Assembly: GCF_004340945.1 (NCBI RefSeq)
Contig: NZ_SLYD01000002.1
Coordinates: forward strand, 310,001-374,000
From: Sphingomonas sp. PP-F2F-A104-K0414
Lineage (GTDB): Bacteria > Pseudomonadota > Alphaproteobacteria > Sphingomonadales > Sphingomonadaceae
Length of the DNA stretch: 64,000 bases
Direction of reading: 5' to 3'
Positions 57,356 through 64,000 of this stretch are shown here, piece after piece (within the stretch, counting starts at the first letter, position 1; every line of letters starts with the position of its first letter). The position numbers and the translations under genes were made by a program. The notes below the pieces were generated by a model, which saw nothing but the letters and a program-made list of their open reading frames with translations, was not told the DNA's origin and made no database searches.

Positions 57356-59035
57356 ATGGAACGCTTGGCATGGTTGCGATGGATGATCGGCGCGCTCGCG
57401 CTGGGCTTCGGTCTCGCCCTTGCCGCGCCCGCGATCGCGATCACCGGCACGCCGCTTTCGGTCTGCGTCCGCCCTGCCCTTACCGGCCAGACGCCTGCCG
57501 CGCTGTTCGCCAAGCCGGCCGGTTTCGACTGCACCACCTCGCAGACGCGGTTCGGCGGCGGCGACTTCTGGATCCTGTCGCAGCGCCTGCCCGCGATCAA
57601 CGGCGACGATCATACCGTGCGGATCGGCAGCACCTGGGTGAACCGGGTCACGCTGTACGTCCAGTACGCCGATGGCGCGATCCGCCAGACCGGCTTCACC
57701 TCGCGCACCGCGGGGCGGTTGCTCGGGCTTGGCGCGGTGATCGTCCAGCCGATCCCGCATCACGATGCCGCGCCGGTCCGGCTGCTGTGGCATGTCGAGG
57801 GGGCGGCGAACCTGCGCGGGCTGATCCTCGGCCCGGCGATCGCCGATCACGCGCAGCGCGACACCACCGAGATCCTGCTCGCCGCACTGTACGGCGCGTT
57901 CGGCGGGATGGCGATCGCGCTGATCGTCTACAATCTCGCTTTGTGGGGCGCGCTGCGGCAGGCGTTCCAGCCCGCCTATTGCCTGCTCGTGCTGTGCCTG
58001 CTCGCCTATGCGCTGACCTCGTCGGGCGCGCTGGGCCAGCTGTTCCAGGGCCTCGACAACAATGATCGCCAGCGGCTGAACGCGCTGTTCCTGGCCGGGT
58101 CGGCGGCGTCGGCGCTGCTGTTCGCGCGCACCTTCTTCGAGCGCGCGGTGTTCGCCGGCTGGCTGCGGCCCGCGAGCAACTGGGTGATCGCCGGGCTGCT
58201 GGCTGCCGGCGCCCTGTGGGCGACGTGCGCACCGTGGCATTTCCATATGCTCGATACGATCCTGGCCTGTGCGTATCTCGCGCTGCTGGTGCTGATCCCC
58301 GCCGTCCTGTTCCGTGCGTGGCGCGTGCGGAGCAGTTTCCTGTGGCTGTTCGCGCTGGCGTGGAGCGTGCCGATCGCAGTGGCCGGGCTGCGCGTCGCCA
58401 ACGCCTTCGCACTGCTCGACTGGAGCCTGTGGCTCGACAATTCGACGATCCTGTCGATGGCGCTCGAATCAATGCTGTCGAGCCTCGCGATCGCCTACCG
58501 GATCCGGCTGCTCAGCGTCGAACGCGATACCGCGCGCGAACAGGAGATCGCCGCGCGGCTGCTGGCGGATACCGAGCCGTTGACCGGGCTGCTCAACCGG
58601 CGCGCGTTCCTGACGCGTGCGATCGGCCGAACGGGCGACCAGATGCTGCTGATCGCCGATGTCGATCATTTCAAACGCGTCAACGAGATGATCGGTCACG
58701 ACGGCGGCGACGAGGTGCTGCGCGTGGTTGCGCGCGCGCTGCGCAACGCGGTGCCGGCCGACGCGCTGGTCGCGCGGATCGGCGGCGAGGAATTCGCGAT
58801 CCTGGTCGACGCGGCGAATGCCGTCGCGCCCGATTCCGTGCTCGACCGGTTGCGCGGCCAGCGCATGCCGTTCGATATCGCCGTGACCGCTAGCATTGGC
58901 GCGTGCACCGGACCGTTGCTCGACGAGACCGACTGGAAGCTGCTGTACAATTGCGCCGACCGCGCGCTGTTCGCGGCGAAGGCAGCGGGCCGCGACCGCG
59001 CGCGCGAGGCGCCGTCATTGTGCATCGCCGCCTGA
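57356..59035 (+). CDS. Diguanylate cyclase with 7TMR-DISM sensor domain
   Basis: This is a 559-residue membrane protein. A signal-like N-terminus is followed by an extracytoplasmic beta domain (about 30-170, with GSTWVNRVTLYVQYADGAIR). Seven helices of the 7TMR-DISM type follow (about 180-385), and a GGDEF domain from about 400. The catalytic loop is GGEEF (476-480), with ADVDHFKRVNEMIGHDGGDE upstream, consistent with active c-di-GMP synthesis. The product-inhibition site RxxD, expected about five residues before, is not present. It probably senses a periplasmic ligand, perhaps a carbohydrate. It stands alone. Confidence 0.9.
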   Translation: MERLAWLRWMIGALALGFGLALAAPAIAITGTPLSVCVRPALTGQTPAALFAKPAGFDCTTSQTRFGGGDFWILSQRLPAINGDDHTVRIGSTWVNRVTLYVQYADGAIRQTGFTSRTAGRLLGLGAVIVQPIPHHDAAPVRLLWHVEGAANLRGLILGPAIADHAQRDTTEILLAALYGAFGGMAIALIVYNLALWGALRQAFQPAYCLLVLCLLAYALTSSGALGQLFQGLDNNDRQRLNALFLAGSAASALLFARTFFERAVFAGWLRPASNWVIAGLLAAGALWATCAPWHFHMLDTILACAYLALLVLIPAVLFRAWRVRSSFLWLFALAWSVPIAVAGLRVANAFALLDWSLWLDNSTILSMALESMLSSLAIAYRIRLLSVERDTAREQEIAARLLADTEPLTGLLNRRAFLTRAIGRTGDQMLLIADVDHFKRVNEMIGHDGGDEVLRVVARALRNAVPADALVARIGGEEFAILVDAANAVAPDSVLDRLRGQRMPFDIAVTASIGACTGPLLDETDWKLLYNCADRALFAAKAAGRDRAREAPSLCIAA

Positions 59036-59127
59036 TTGCCGCTCGGCTTGCCGGCGCCCGATCGCGGGCGACTTGTCGGCGATGACGAAGTGCGACATGA
59101 TCGTAACCATGGCCGGGGGGACACAGG

Positions 59128-59328
59128 ATGCGAAATCGTAAGGCGACGCTGGCGATAGCGGGGCTGATCGCGCTCACCGCGATCGCCGTGCGGCACCCGA
59201 CCGTCGATGTGCAGCTGGTCACGCATGACGCACGCGATCCCGCGCCGCACCGGATGCAGGCGGCGGTCGATTTCGGGCTGGTCGGCGTCTCGGTACTTTA
59301 TACCTGGACCGTCGGCCGGCTGCGCTGA
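59128..59328 (+). CDS. Small membrane protein candidate, 66 residues
   Basis: MRNRKATLAIAGLIALTAIA forms a signal/anchor segment. VRHPTVDVQLVTHDARDPAP and a second hydrophobic stretch (AVDFGLVGVSVLYTWTVGRL) follow. AGG lies just before the ATG, and codon use resembles the neighbours. No homologue is known to me. It could be a small exported protein between the cyclase and xseB. Confidence 0.5.
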   Translation: MRNRKATLAIAGLIALTAIAVRHPTVDVQLVTHDARDPAPHRMQAAVDFGLVGVSVLYTWTVGRLR

Positions 59329-59392
59329 ACCCGTCCGAACCCGGCCGCCACGTCCTTGACCCCCATCGCGTGCCTGCGCCATAGCGACGGAC

Positions 59393-59632
59393 ATGGACAC
59401 GCCGATCGAAGACCTCGCGTTCGAGGATGCACTGAAGGAACTCGAGCTTATCGTCGGGAAGCTGGAGAGTGGCGATACGCCGCTCCAGCAGGCGATCGAG
59501 CTGTACGAGCGCGGCAACAAGCTGCGCCAGCGTTGCGCCGACCGGCTCGATGCGGCGCAGGCGCGGATCGAGGCGATCCGGCTCGATGGCGATGGCAAGC
59601 CCGCGGGCGTCCGCCCGTTCGCGGCGGGCTGA
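59393..59632 (+). CDS. xseB: Exodeoxyribonuclease VII small subunit
   Basis: This 79-residue helical protein reads EDLAFEDALKELELIVGKLE, then SGDTPLQQAIELYERGNKLR, the classic XseB pattern (FE-x-AL-x-L-x2-IV-x-LE-x-G and L-x-LYE-x-G-x2-L). With XseA it makes exonuclease VII, which degrades single-stranded DNA. The ispA start lies four bases after its stop, a common proteobacterial order. Confidence 0.95.
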   Translation: MDTPIEDLAFEDALKELELIVGKLESGDTPLQQAIELYERGNKLRQRCADRLDAAQARIEAIRLDGDGKPAGVRPFAAG

Positions 59633-59636
59633 CGCG

Positions 59637-60536
59637 GTGAGCCAGATGCCCGTCACGCTGGATGCCGCCCTCGCCGACGTCGCGGCCGAGATCGACCGGC
59701 AGTTCGACCAGTTGCTGGCGATCCCCGACGATCCGCGCGGCGACCTGTACCGGGCGATGCGGCACGCCGCGATCGGTGGCGGCAAGCGGTTGCGCCCGCT
59801 GCTCGTGTTCGCGACCGCCAATCTGTTCGACGTCGCGCACGAATGTTCGGCGCGGGCAGCGACCGCGCTGGAGGCGATCCACGTCTATTCGCTGATCCAT
59901 GACGACCTGCCGTCGATGGACAATGACGACATGCGCCGCGGCAAGCCGACCGTCCACAAGGTGTTCGACGAGGCGACCGCGATCCTGGCGGGTGACTGCC
60001 TGCATGCGCTGGCGTTCGAGATCCTCGCCGATCCGGCGACGCATCCCGATCCGTTCGTGCGCATCGAGCTGGTGACGGACCTGGCGCGCGCCGCCGGGCC
60101 GAACGGCATGGCGGGCGGGCAGAAGATGGATATCGAGGCGGAAAGCACGCGCTTCGACCTGAACACCGTCACGCGGTTGCAGCAGATGAAGACGGGGGCG
60201 CTGATCTCGGCGTCGGTCGAGGCCGGGGCGATCCTCGGGCGGTTGCCGCCGGAAGGCCGGGTCGGCCTGCGCGGCTATGCGCATGACCTTGGCCTCGCGT
60301 TCCAGATCGCCGACGATCTGCTCGATGCCGAGGGCGACGAGGCCGTCGTCGGCAAATCGCTGCGCAAGGACGAGGTCGCGGGCAAGGAGACGTTCCTGTC
60401 GCTGCTCGGGCCCGAGCGCGCGCGCGAACAGGCGCGGATGCTGGTCGATCAGGCGATCGCGCACCTGCATAGCTATGGCAAGGAAGCCGATCTGTTGCGC
60501 GACATCGCGCGCTTCGTGCTCGAACGCGACCGCTAA
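59637..60536 (+). CDS. ispA: Polyprenyl diphosphate synthase (farnesyl diphosphate synthase type)
   Basis: This is a 299-residue all-helical prenyltransferase. The first aspartate-rich motif is in LIHDDLPSMDNDDMRRGKPT and the second in QIADDLLDAEGDE; GGGKRLRPLLV lies near residue 45. Length and the position of the residues before the first motif fit IspA, which makes farnesyl diphosphate for quinones, carotenoids and undecaprenol. The start may be GTG 59637 or ATG 59646. It is coupled to xseB upstream and followed by coaD after 21 bases. Confidence 0.94.
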   Translation: MSQMPVTLDAALADVAAEIDRQFDQLLAIPDDPRGDLYRAMRHAAIGGGKRLRPLLVFATANLFDVAHECSARAATALEAIHVYSLIHDDLPSMDNDDMRRGKPTVHKVFDEATAILAGDCLHALAFEILADPATHPDPFVRIELVTDLARAAGPNGMAGGQKMDIEAESTRFDLNTVTRLQQMKTGALISASVEAGAILGRLPPEGRVGLRGYAHDLGLAFQIADDLLDAEGDEAVVGKSLRKDEVAGKETFLSLLGPERAREQARMLVDQAIAHLHSYGKEADLLRDIARFVLERDR

Positions 60537-60557
60537 GCGTACAACCGGGAGTTCAAT

Positions 60558-61064
60558 ATGACCGCACGCATTGGTGTCTATCCAGGCACGTTCGATCCGG
60601 TCACGTTGGGCCATATGGACATCATCCGACGCGGCGCGAAGCTGGTCGACCGGCTGGTGATCGGGGTGACGACCAATCCGTCGAAGTCGCCGATGTTCAC
60701 GATCGAGGAGCGGATGGCGACGGTGCGGCGCGAGGTCGCGGGGATCGGCGGCGACATCGAGGTGGTCGAATTCGATTCGCTGCTGATGGACTTTGCCGAG
60801 CGGCAGGGGGCGAAGGTGATCGTCCGTGGCCTGCGCGCGGTCGCCGATTTCGAATACGAGTATCAGATGGCGGGGATGAACCAGCAGATCAATCCGCGCG
60901 TCGAGACGGTGTTCCTGATGGCCGACGTCGCGTTGCAGCCGATCGCGAGCCGGCTGGTCAAGGAAATCGCGTTGTACGGCGGCAACATCGCCAAGTTCGT
61001 GCCCGAGGCCGTGCGCGAAGAGGTCGTCGCGCGGGTCGAGAAGATCGGCCGCAAGGGGAGCTGA
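60558..61064 (+). CDS. coaD: Phosphopantetheine adenylyltransferase
   Basis: This 168-residue enzyme of the nucleotidyltransferase fold makes dephospho-CoA from ATP and 4'-phosphopantetheine. YPGTFDPVTLGHMDIIRRG contains the T/H-x-GH motif; VRGLRAVADFEYEYQMAGMN and FLMADVALQPIASRLVKEIA mark the substrate pockets. A typical ribosome site (GGGAG) precedes the ATG. It forms a three-gene unit with xseB and ispA. Confidence 0.97.
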   Translation: MTARIGVYPGTFDPVTLGHMDIIRRGAKLVDRLVIGVTTNPSKSPMFTIEERMATVRREVAGIGGDIEVVEFDSLLMDFAERQGAKVIVRGLRAVADFEYEYQMAGMNQQINPRVETVFLMADVALQPIASRLVKEIALYGGNIAKFVPEAVREEVVARVEKIGRKGS

Positions 61065-61266
61065 TCAGGACGGCGGACCGACGGTCAGATCCGCGCCACC
61101 GAATTGGCTACGATCGCCACCATGTTCTCCCGCGAAGGCGGGAGCCCAGACTGGGTCCCCGCCTTCGCGGGGAAACACGCTTTGCCTGGCCGGTCGGGAG
61201 AACTGCCGCCCCAGTCCGGGCTGACGGCGCCGATCCTGGGATTGCTGCTGCCTCAAAACCCGCAGC
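61065..61266. other. Convergent gap with a palindromic repeat
   Basis: These 202 bases between coaD and the LpoA-like gene contain the repeat at 61123-61177. Nothing else is recognisable. Confidence 0.5.
61123..61177. repeat. GAAGGCGGG family palindrome (copy 5)
   Basis: GTTCTCCCGCGAAGGCGGGA and the right arm GTCCCCGCCTTCGCGGGGAA around CCCAGACTGG, the same core as copies 3 and 4. Confidence 0.8.
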
Positions 61267-62475
61267 TTATTTCCCGAAGCCGGTCGGAGCGGGCGACACC
61301 ACCGTCGTCGTGCCGCCGCGGATTTCCTTCACTTCCAGCGCGCGCTCGGCGACGTTGTCGCGGCCGAAGCGGAACGCGCCGTCGATGCCGGCAAAGCCAT
61401 CGCCGTCGCGCAGGCGATTGACCGGGAACGGCGTGCCGGGCTTCCAGTCGCGCGCGATGCGGACCGTCAGCAGGACCGAATCATAGCCGAGGCTCGACAG
61501 GCGGTATGGCCCGGCGCCGAAGCGTGCGCGGTATTTGGCGGCGTATTGGCGGTACAGCGTGTCGGAGACGCTGGCGTACCAGGCGCCGGACAGCGCAGGC
61601 TTGGCGGCGATGCTGGTGTCGGAATTCCAGAGTTCGGTGCCGAGGATGCGCGTCGACGCTCCGCCGCCGCGCTTGACCATCGCGGCCGCCGAGGCTGCGG
61701 TGGCGCCACCATCGGCGATCAGGACCGCGTCATAGGGGGCCTTTGCGGCCAACCGCGTGACCGCGCCCGAAATGCCACCGGGACCGCGCGCGTAGGTCTG
61801 GAGCGAGACGACCTGGCCACCGGCGCCTTCGACGGCGCGGAGGAACGCGGTCGACGCGCGCTCACCATACAGGCCGTTGGGGACGAGGCCGGCGAAGTTG
61901 CTGACGCCGCGCTCCTTGGCGAAATCGACGACGCGCGCAATCGACTGGGTCGGGACATAGCCCATCAGGTAGGCGCCGTTGCCCGCCACGCCGAGATCGT
62001 TGGAGAAGCTGAGCACCGGGATGTTCGCGGCGCGCGCGATCGGCGCGACCGCGCGGACGTCGTCGGCGAGCAACGGGCCGAGGATCAGCTGCGCGCCTTC
62101 CGCGATCGCGCGCTGCGCGGCGGCGGCGGCACCGGTCGCGGTGTCGTAGTTGGTGATCCGGACGCGCTGGTTCTGCGTATCGAGCAACGCGAGCATCGTC
62201 GCGTTGGCGATCGAGGTGCCGACGCCGGCGTTGCTGCCCGACAGCGGTACGAGCAGCGCGACGCGGTTACGCTCGGCATCGCGCGGGATACCGGTCTCGA
62301 CGCCGATGTCGGGACGATCGACGGGGCGCGTGGTCGGGCGCTGCTGCGACGGCTCGACCGGTCCGCGCGGGACGATCGTCTGACATGCGCCAAGCAAGCA
62401 CGCTGCACCGAGTGCCACCCACCGGCCGAATGCGCGGTGCCGTCCCGGTTGCCCTATCGTCGTCGCGTCTGCCAT
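61267..62475 (-). CDS. Penicillin-binding protein activator, LpoA-like lipoprotein
   Basis: This 402-residue periplasmic-binding-fold lipoprotein has a long N-terminal signal ending in the lipobox LLGAC, giving lipidated C31. The type I periplasmic binding domain follows: VALLVPLSGSNAGVGTSIAN, EGAQLILGPLLADDVRAVAP and GYDSVLLTVRIARDWKPGTP. Alphaproteobacterial proteins with this plan are annotated as activators of class A penicillin-binding proteins. Its location opposite rsmI matches the LpoA (YraM)-rsmI-yraN order of many proteobacteria. The start codon overlaps the rsmI start codon by two bases (CATG). Confidence 0.88.
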   Translation of the reverse strand: MADATTIGQPGRHRAFGRWVALGAACLLGACQTIVPRGPVEPSQQRPTTRPVDRPDIGVETGIPRDAERNRVALLVPLSGSNAGVGTSIANATMLALLDTQNQRVRITNYDTATGAAAAAQRAIAEGAQLILGPLLADDVRAVAPIARAANIPVLSFSNDLGVAGNGAYLMGYVPTQSIARVVDFAKERGVSNFAGLVPNGLYGERASTAFLRAVEGAGGQVVSLQTYARGPGGISGAVTRLAAKAPYDAVLIADGGATAASAAAMVKRGGGASTRILGTELWNSDTSIAAKPALSGAWYASVSDTLYRQYAAKYRARFGAGPYRLSSLGYDSVLLTVRIARDWKPGTPFPVNRLRDGDGFAGIDGAFRFGRDNVAERALEVKEIRGGTTTVVSPAPTGFGK

Positions 62476-63331
62476 GACCATCCCCATGAACCCTGAATCT
62501 CTTCTCGATCCCGGCCTCTACATCGTCGCGACCCCGATCGGCAATCTTGGCGATCTGTCGCCGCGCGCCGCCGACATCCTCCGCCGCGCCGACGTGATCG
62601 CGGTCGAAGACAGCCGCGTCACCGCCGGGTTGCTCCGCCACATCGGCACGAAGACGCCGATGGTGCCGTATCACGATCACAGCGCGGAAGGGGTCCGGCC
62701 CGCACTGATCGCGCGGATGGCGACGCAGGCGGTGGCTTTGGTGTCCGACGCCGGGACGCCGTTGATTTCGGATCCAGGCTTCAAGCTGGTGCGCGACGCG
62801 CGGGCCGCGGGGCATCTGGTGGTGACGATTCCGGGGCCGTGCGCGGCGGTGGCGGCGCTGACGCTGGCGGGGCTGCCGACCGACCGGTTCCTGTTCGTGG
62901 GGTTCCTGCCGTCGAAGCTGCACGCGCGGGCGGAGGCTATCGCGGAGGTGGCCACCATTCGCGCGACTCTGGTGATGTACGAGTCGGGGCCGCGGTTGGG
63001 GGCGTGTCTGGCGGCGCTGCTCGAAGGGCTCGGCGACCGCGAGGCGGCGGTGACGCGCGAGATCAGCAAGAAGTTCGAGGAGGCGGTGACGGGGACGCTG
63101 TCGACGCTCGCCACGCGTTATGCGGATGCGCCGCCAAGGGGCGAGATCGTGATCGTCGTTGCACCGCCGGGTGAAGCTCCGCCTGCGAGCGCGGAGGACG
63201 GGGACGCAGCGCTGGTCGAGGCGCTGACGCGGTTGTCGACCGGGCAGGCGGCGAGTGAGGTGGCGAAGAAGCTCGGGCTCGACCGGAAGGCGCTCTATGC
63301 GCGGGCGCTGGAATTGAAGGCAGAGGGCTGA
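62474..63331 (+). CDS. rsmI: 16S rRNA (cytidine(1402)-2'-O)-methyltransferase
   Basis: This 285-residue enzyme of the SAM-dependent TP-methylase family methylates the ribose of C1402 in the decoding centre. GLYIVATPIGNLGDLSPRA at the N-terminus, VIAVEDSRVTAGLLRH, VALVSDAGTPLISDPGFKLV and PGPCAAVAALTLAGL are all diagnostic. A C-terminal HTH-like part (GQAASEVAKKLGLDRKALYA) follows. The ATG at 62474 overlaps the divergent LpoA-like gene start; the ATG at 62486 would avoid this. yraN follows. Confidence 0.96.
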   Translation: MTIPMNPESLLDPGLYIVATPIGNLGDLSPRAADILRRADVIAVEDSRVTAGLLRHIGTKTPMVPYHDHSAEGVRPALIARMATQAVALVSDAGTPLISDPGFKLVRDARAAGHLVVTIPGPCAAVAALTLAGLPTDRFLFVGFLPSKLHARAEAIAEVATIRATLVMYESGPRLGACLAALLEGLGDREAAVTREISKKFEEAVTGTLSTLATRYADAPPRGEIVIVVAPPGEAPPASAEDGDAALVEALTRLSTGQAASEVAKKLGLDRKALYARALELKAEG

Positions 63332-63427
63332 TCTCCCCTCCCGCTTGCGGGAGGGGTCGGGGGAGGGCATGCCACGGACGTGCCGCTCCCCCCCTTCCCT
63401 AACCTCTCCCGCAAGCGGAAGGGGAAC
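63332..63427. other. Spacer with a CTCCCGCTTGCGGGAG hairpin
   Basis: The 96 bases between rsmI and yraN contain CTCCCGCTTGCGGGAG at 63345 and CTCTCCCGCAAGCGGAAG further on, an inverted pair. A short form of the same palindrome (CCCGCTTGCGGG) occurs at 49132. Confidence 0.5.
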
Positions 63428-63781
63428 ATGCAGGACCGACAGGTTGCGGAAGCCGTCGGGCGTCGCGGCGAGCGGTTGGCGGGGTGGTGGCTGCGGCTGA
63501 AAGGCTGGAGCATCCTCGATCGCCGCGTGCGGACTCCGGCTGGCGAGGTCGATCTCGTCGCGCGCAAAGGCAACCTGATCGCGTTCGTCGAGGTCAAGAC
63601 CCGCGCGACCGCTGCCGAACTCGACTTCGCGATCGACGAACGCCGGCTAGCTCGGGTGGCGGCGGCGGCGGAGTATCTGATGCCGCGCTATGCCGGGCCG
63701 GGCGACGACATCCGCGTCGACGTGATCCTGCTCGCACCGGGTACGCGGCCGCGGCACATCGAGAACGCGTGGATTGGGTGA
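63428..63781 (+). CDS. YraN family (UPF0102) nuclease-fold protein
   Basis: This 117-residue protein has the restriction-endonuclease-like core of the family: VGRRGERLAGWWLRLKGWSI, VRTPAGEVDLVARKGNLIAF, then VEVKTR (the E-x-K of the nuclease motif). It is the third member of the LpoA-rsmI-yraN neighbourhood. Suggested to act on DNA, but no activity has been clearly established. The ATG at 63428 is used; the longer frame upstream crosses a hairpin repeat. Confidence 0.93.
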   Translation: MQDRQVAEAVGRRGERLAGWWLRLKGWSILDRRVRTPAGEVDLVARKGNLIAFVEVKTRATAAELDFAIDERRLARVAAAAEYLMPRYAGPGDDIRVDVILLAPGTRPRHIENAWIG

Positions 63782-63861
63782 TGAGATCGGGCGGGGATCA
63801 GGCGAGCGTAGGTGACAAATCCCGCCCGCCTTCCTAAGTCCCGATTCGAACCATCCCAACC

Positions 63862-63927
63862 CGTCACCCCAGCGGACGCTGGGGTCTTTCCATTACGACG
63901 AGACCCCAGCTTTCGCTGGGGTGACGG
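63862..63927. repeat. CCCCAGC-GCTGGGG palindromic repeat
   Basis: CCGTCACCCCAGCGGACGCT then GGGGTCT pairs with AGACCCCAGCTTTCGCTGGG then GTGACGG. A half-copy lies at 52776-52793. Confidence 0.8.
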
Positions 63928-63971
63928 ATCGGGCGGGGTGCGGTGACGGAATGAAAAAGGACTAGCCGAAT

Positions 63972-64000
63972 ATGACTCTCACCGTCGCCGTCCAGATGGA
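63972..64000 (+). CDS. gshB: Glutathione synthetase, first codons only
   Basis: The window ends inside this gene. The visible start reads MTLTVAVQM, the common beginning of alphaproteobacterial glutathione synthetases, and the rsmI-yraN-gshB order is the usual one in this group. Only nine complete codons are available, so the call relies on context. Confidence 0.7.

Noticed and set aside
1..64000. tRNA or rRNA genes
   Set aside because: Intergenic gaps were read for tRNA-like arms and CCA ends and for rRNA signatures; none was convincing.

Overview
The window reads as chromosomal DNA of a sphingomonad (Alphaproteobacteria, Sphingomonas or a close relative). The evidence is the high G+C content, the codon use, the lnt-metK and xseB-ispA-coaD gene orders, alphaproteobacterial families such as TrcR (DUF1013), SapC, DUF1192 and PHA_gran_rgn, and many short palindromic intergenic repeats. 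No insertion sequence, prophage, CRISPR array, rRNA or tRNA was found. Identifications are by eye; no database search was run.

Layout. 1-10.2 kb is mostly housekeeping: the end of pyruvate kinase, a cstA-ybdD-haem-oxygenase operon, a PHA-granule/VOC pair, lnt, metK (with a palindromic operator candidate and a strong terminator) and an unusual soluble chemotaxis-receptor-like protein. A PAP2 phosphatase and an FNT-family channel follow (9.6-11.0 kb).

11.1-35.5 kb is one large surface-polysaccharide locus. It has a complete ABC-transporter-dependent (group 2/3 capsule-type) export set: KpsC and KpsS (Kdo linker), KpsE, KpsM, KpsT and KpsD. It also holds seven proteins with glycosyltransferase domains, including a 1407-residue protein with three such domains and a 1010-residue protein with two, plus a methyltransferase and a GH130 glycoside phosphorylase/hydrolase. 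The KpsM and KpsT halves of the exporter lie in divergent operons whose start codons are 8 bp apart. Overlapping starts and stops tie most of the minus-strand genes into one unit. The likely job is to build a methylated, mannose- or rhamnose-type polymer on a Kdo-lipid primer and export it. The exact sugars cannot be read from the sequence.

35.6-52.5 kb is mixed: an MFS drug exporter, a small lipoprotein, an AI-2E family permease, a probable mmgR/suhB-like small RNA, cytochrome b561, SapC, an FAD oxidase of the GlcD/D-2-hydroxyacid type, a DEAD-box helicase with a periodic tail, a thioredoxin-like protein, a GST, a Tat-exported dienelactone hydrolase, an MBL hydrolase, the cell-cycle regulator TrcR, and a glycosyltransferase/metallophosphoesterase pair.

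52.5-64 kb is housekeeping again: a quinone oxidoreductase, DUF1192, clpA, a membrane diguanylate cyclase, xseB-ispA-coaD, an LpoA-like lipoprotein divergent from rsmI, yraN and the first codons of gshB. At least six families of palindromic repeats fill most gaps longer than 150 bp.
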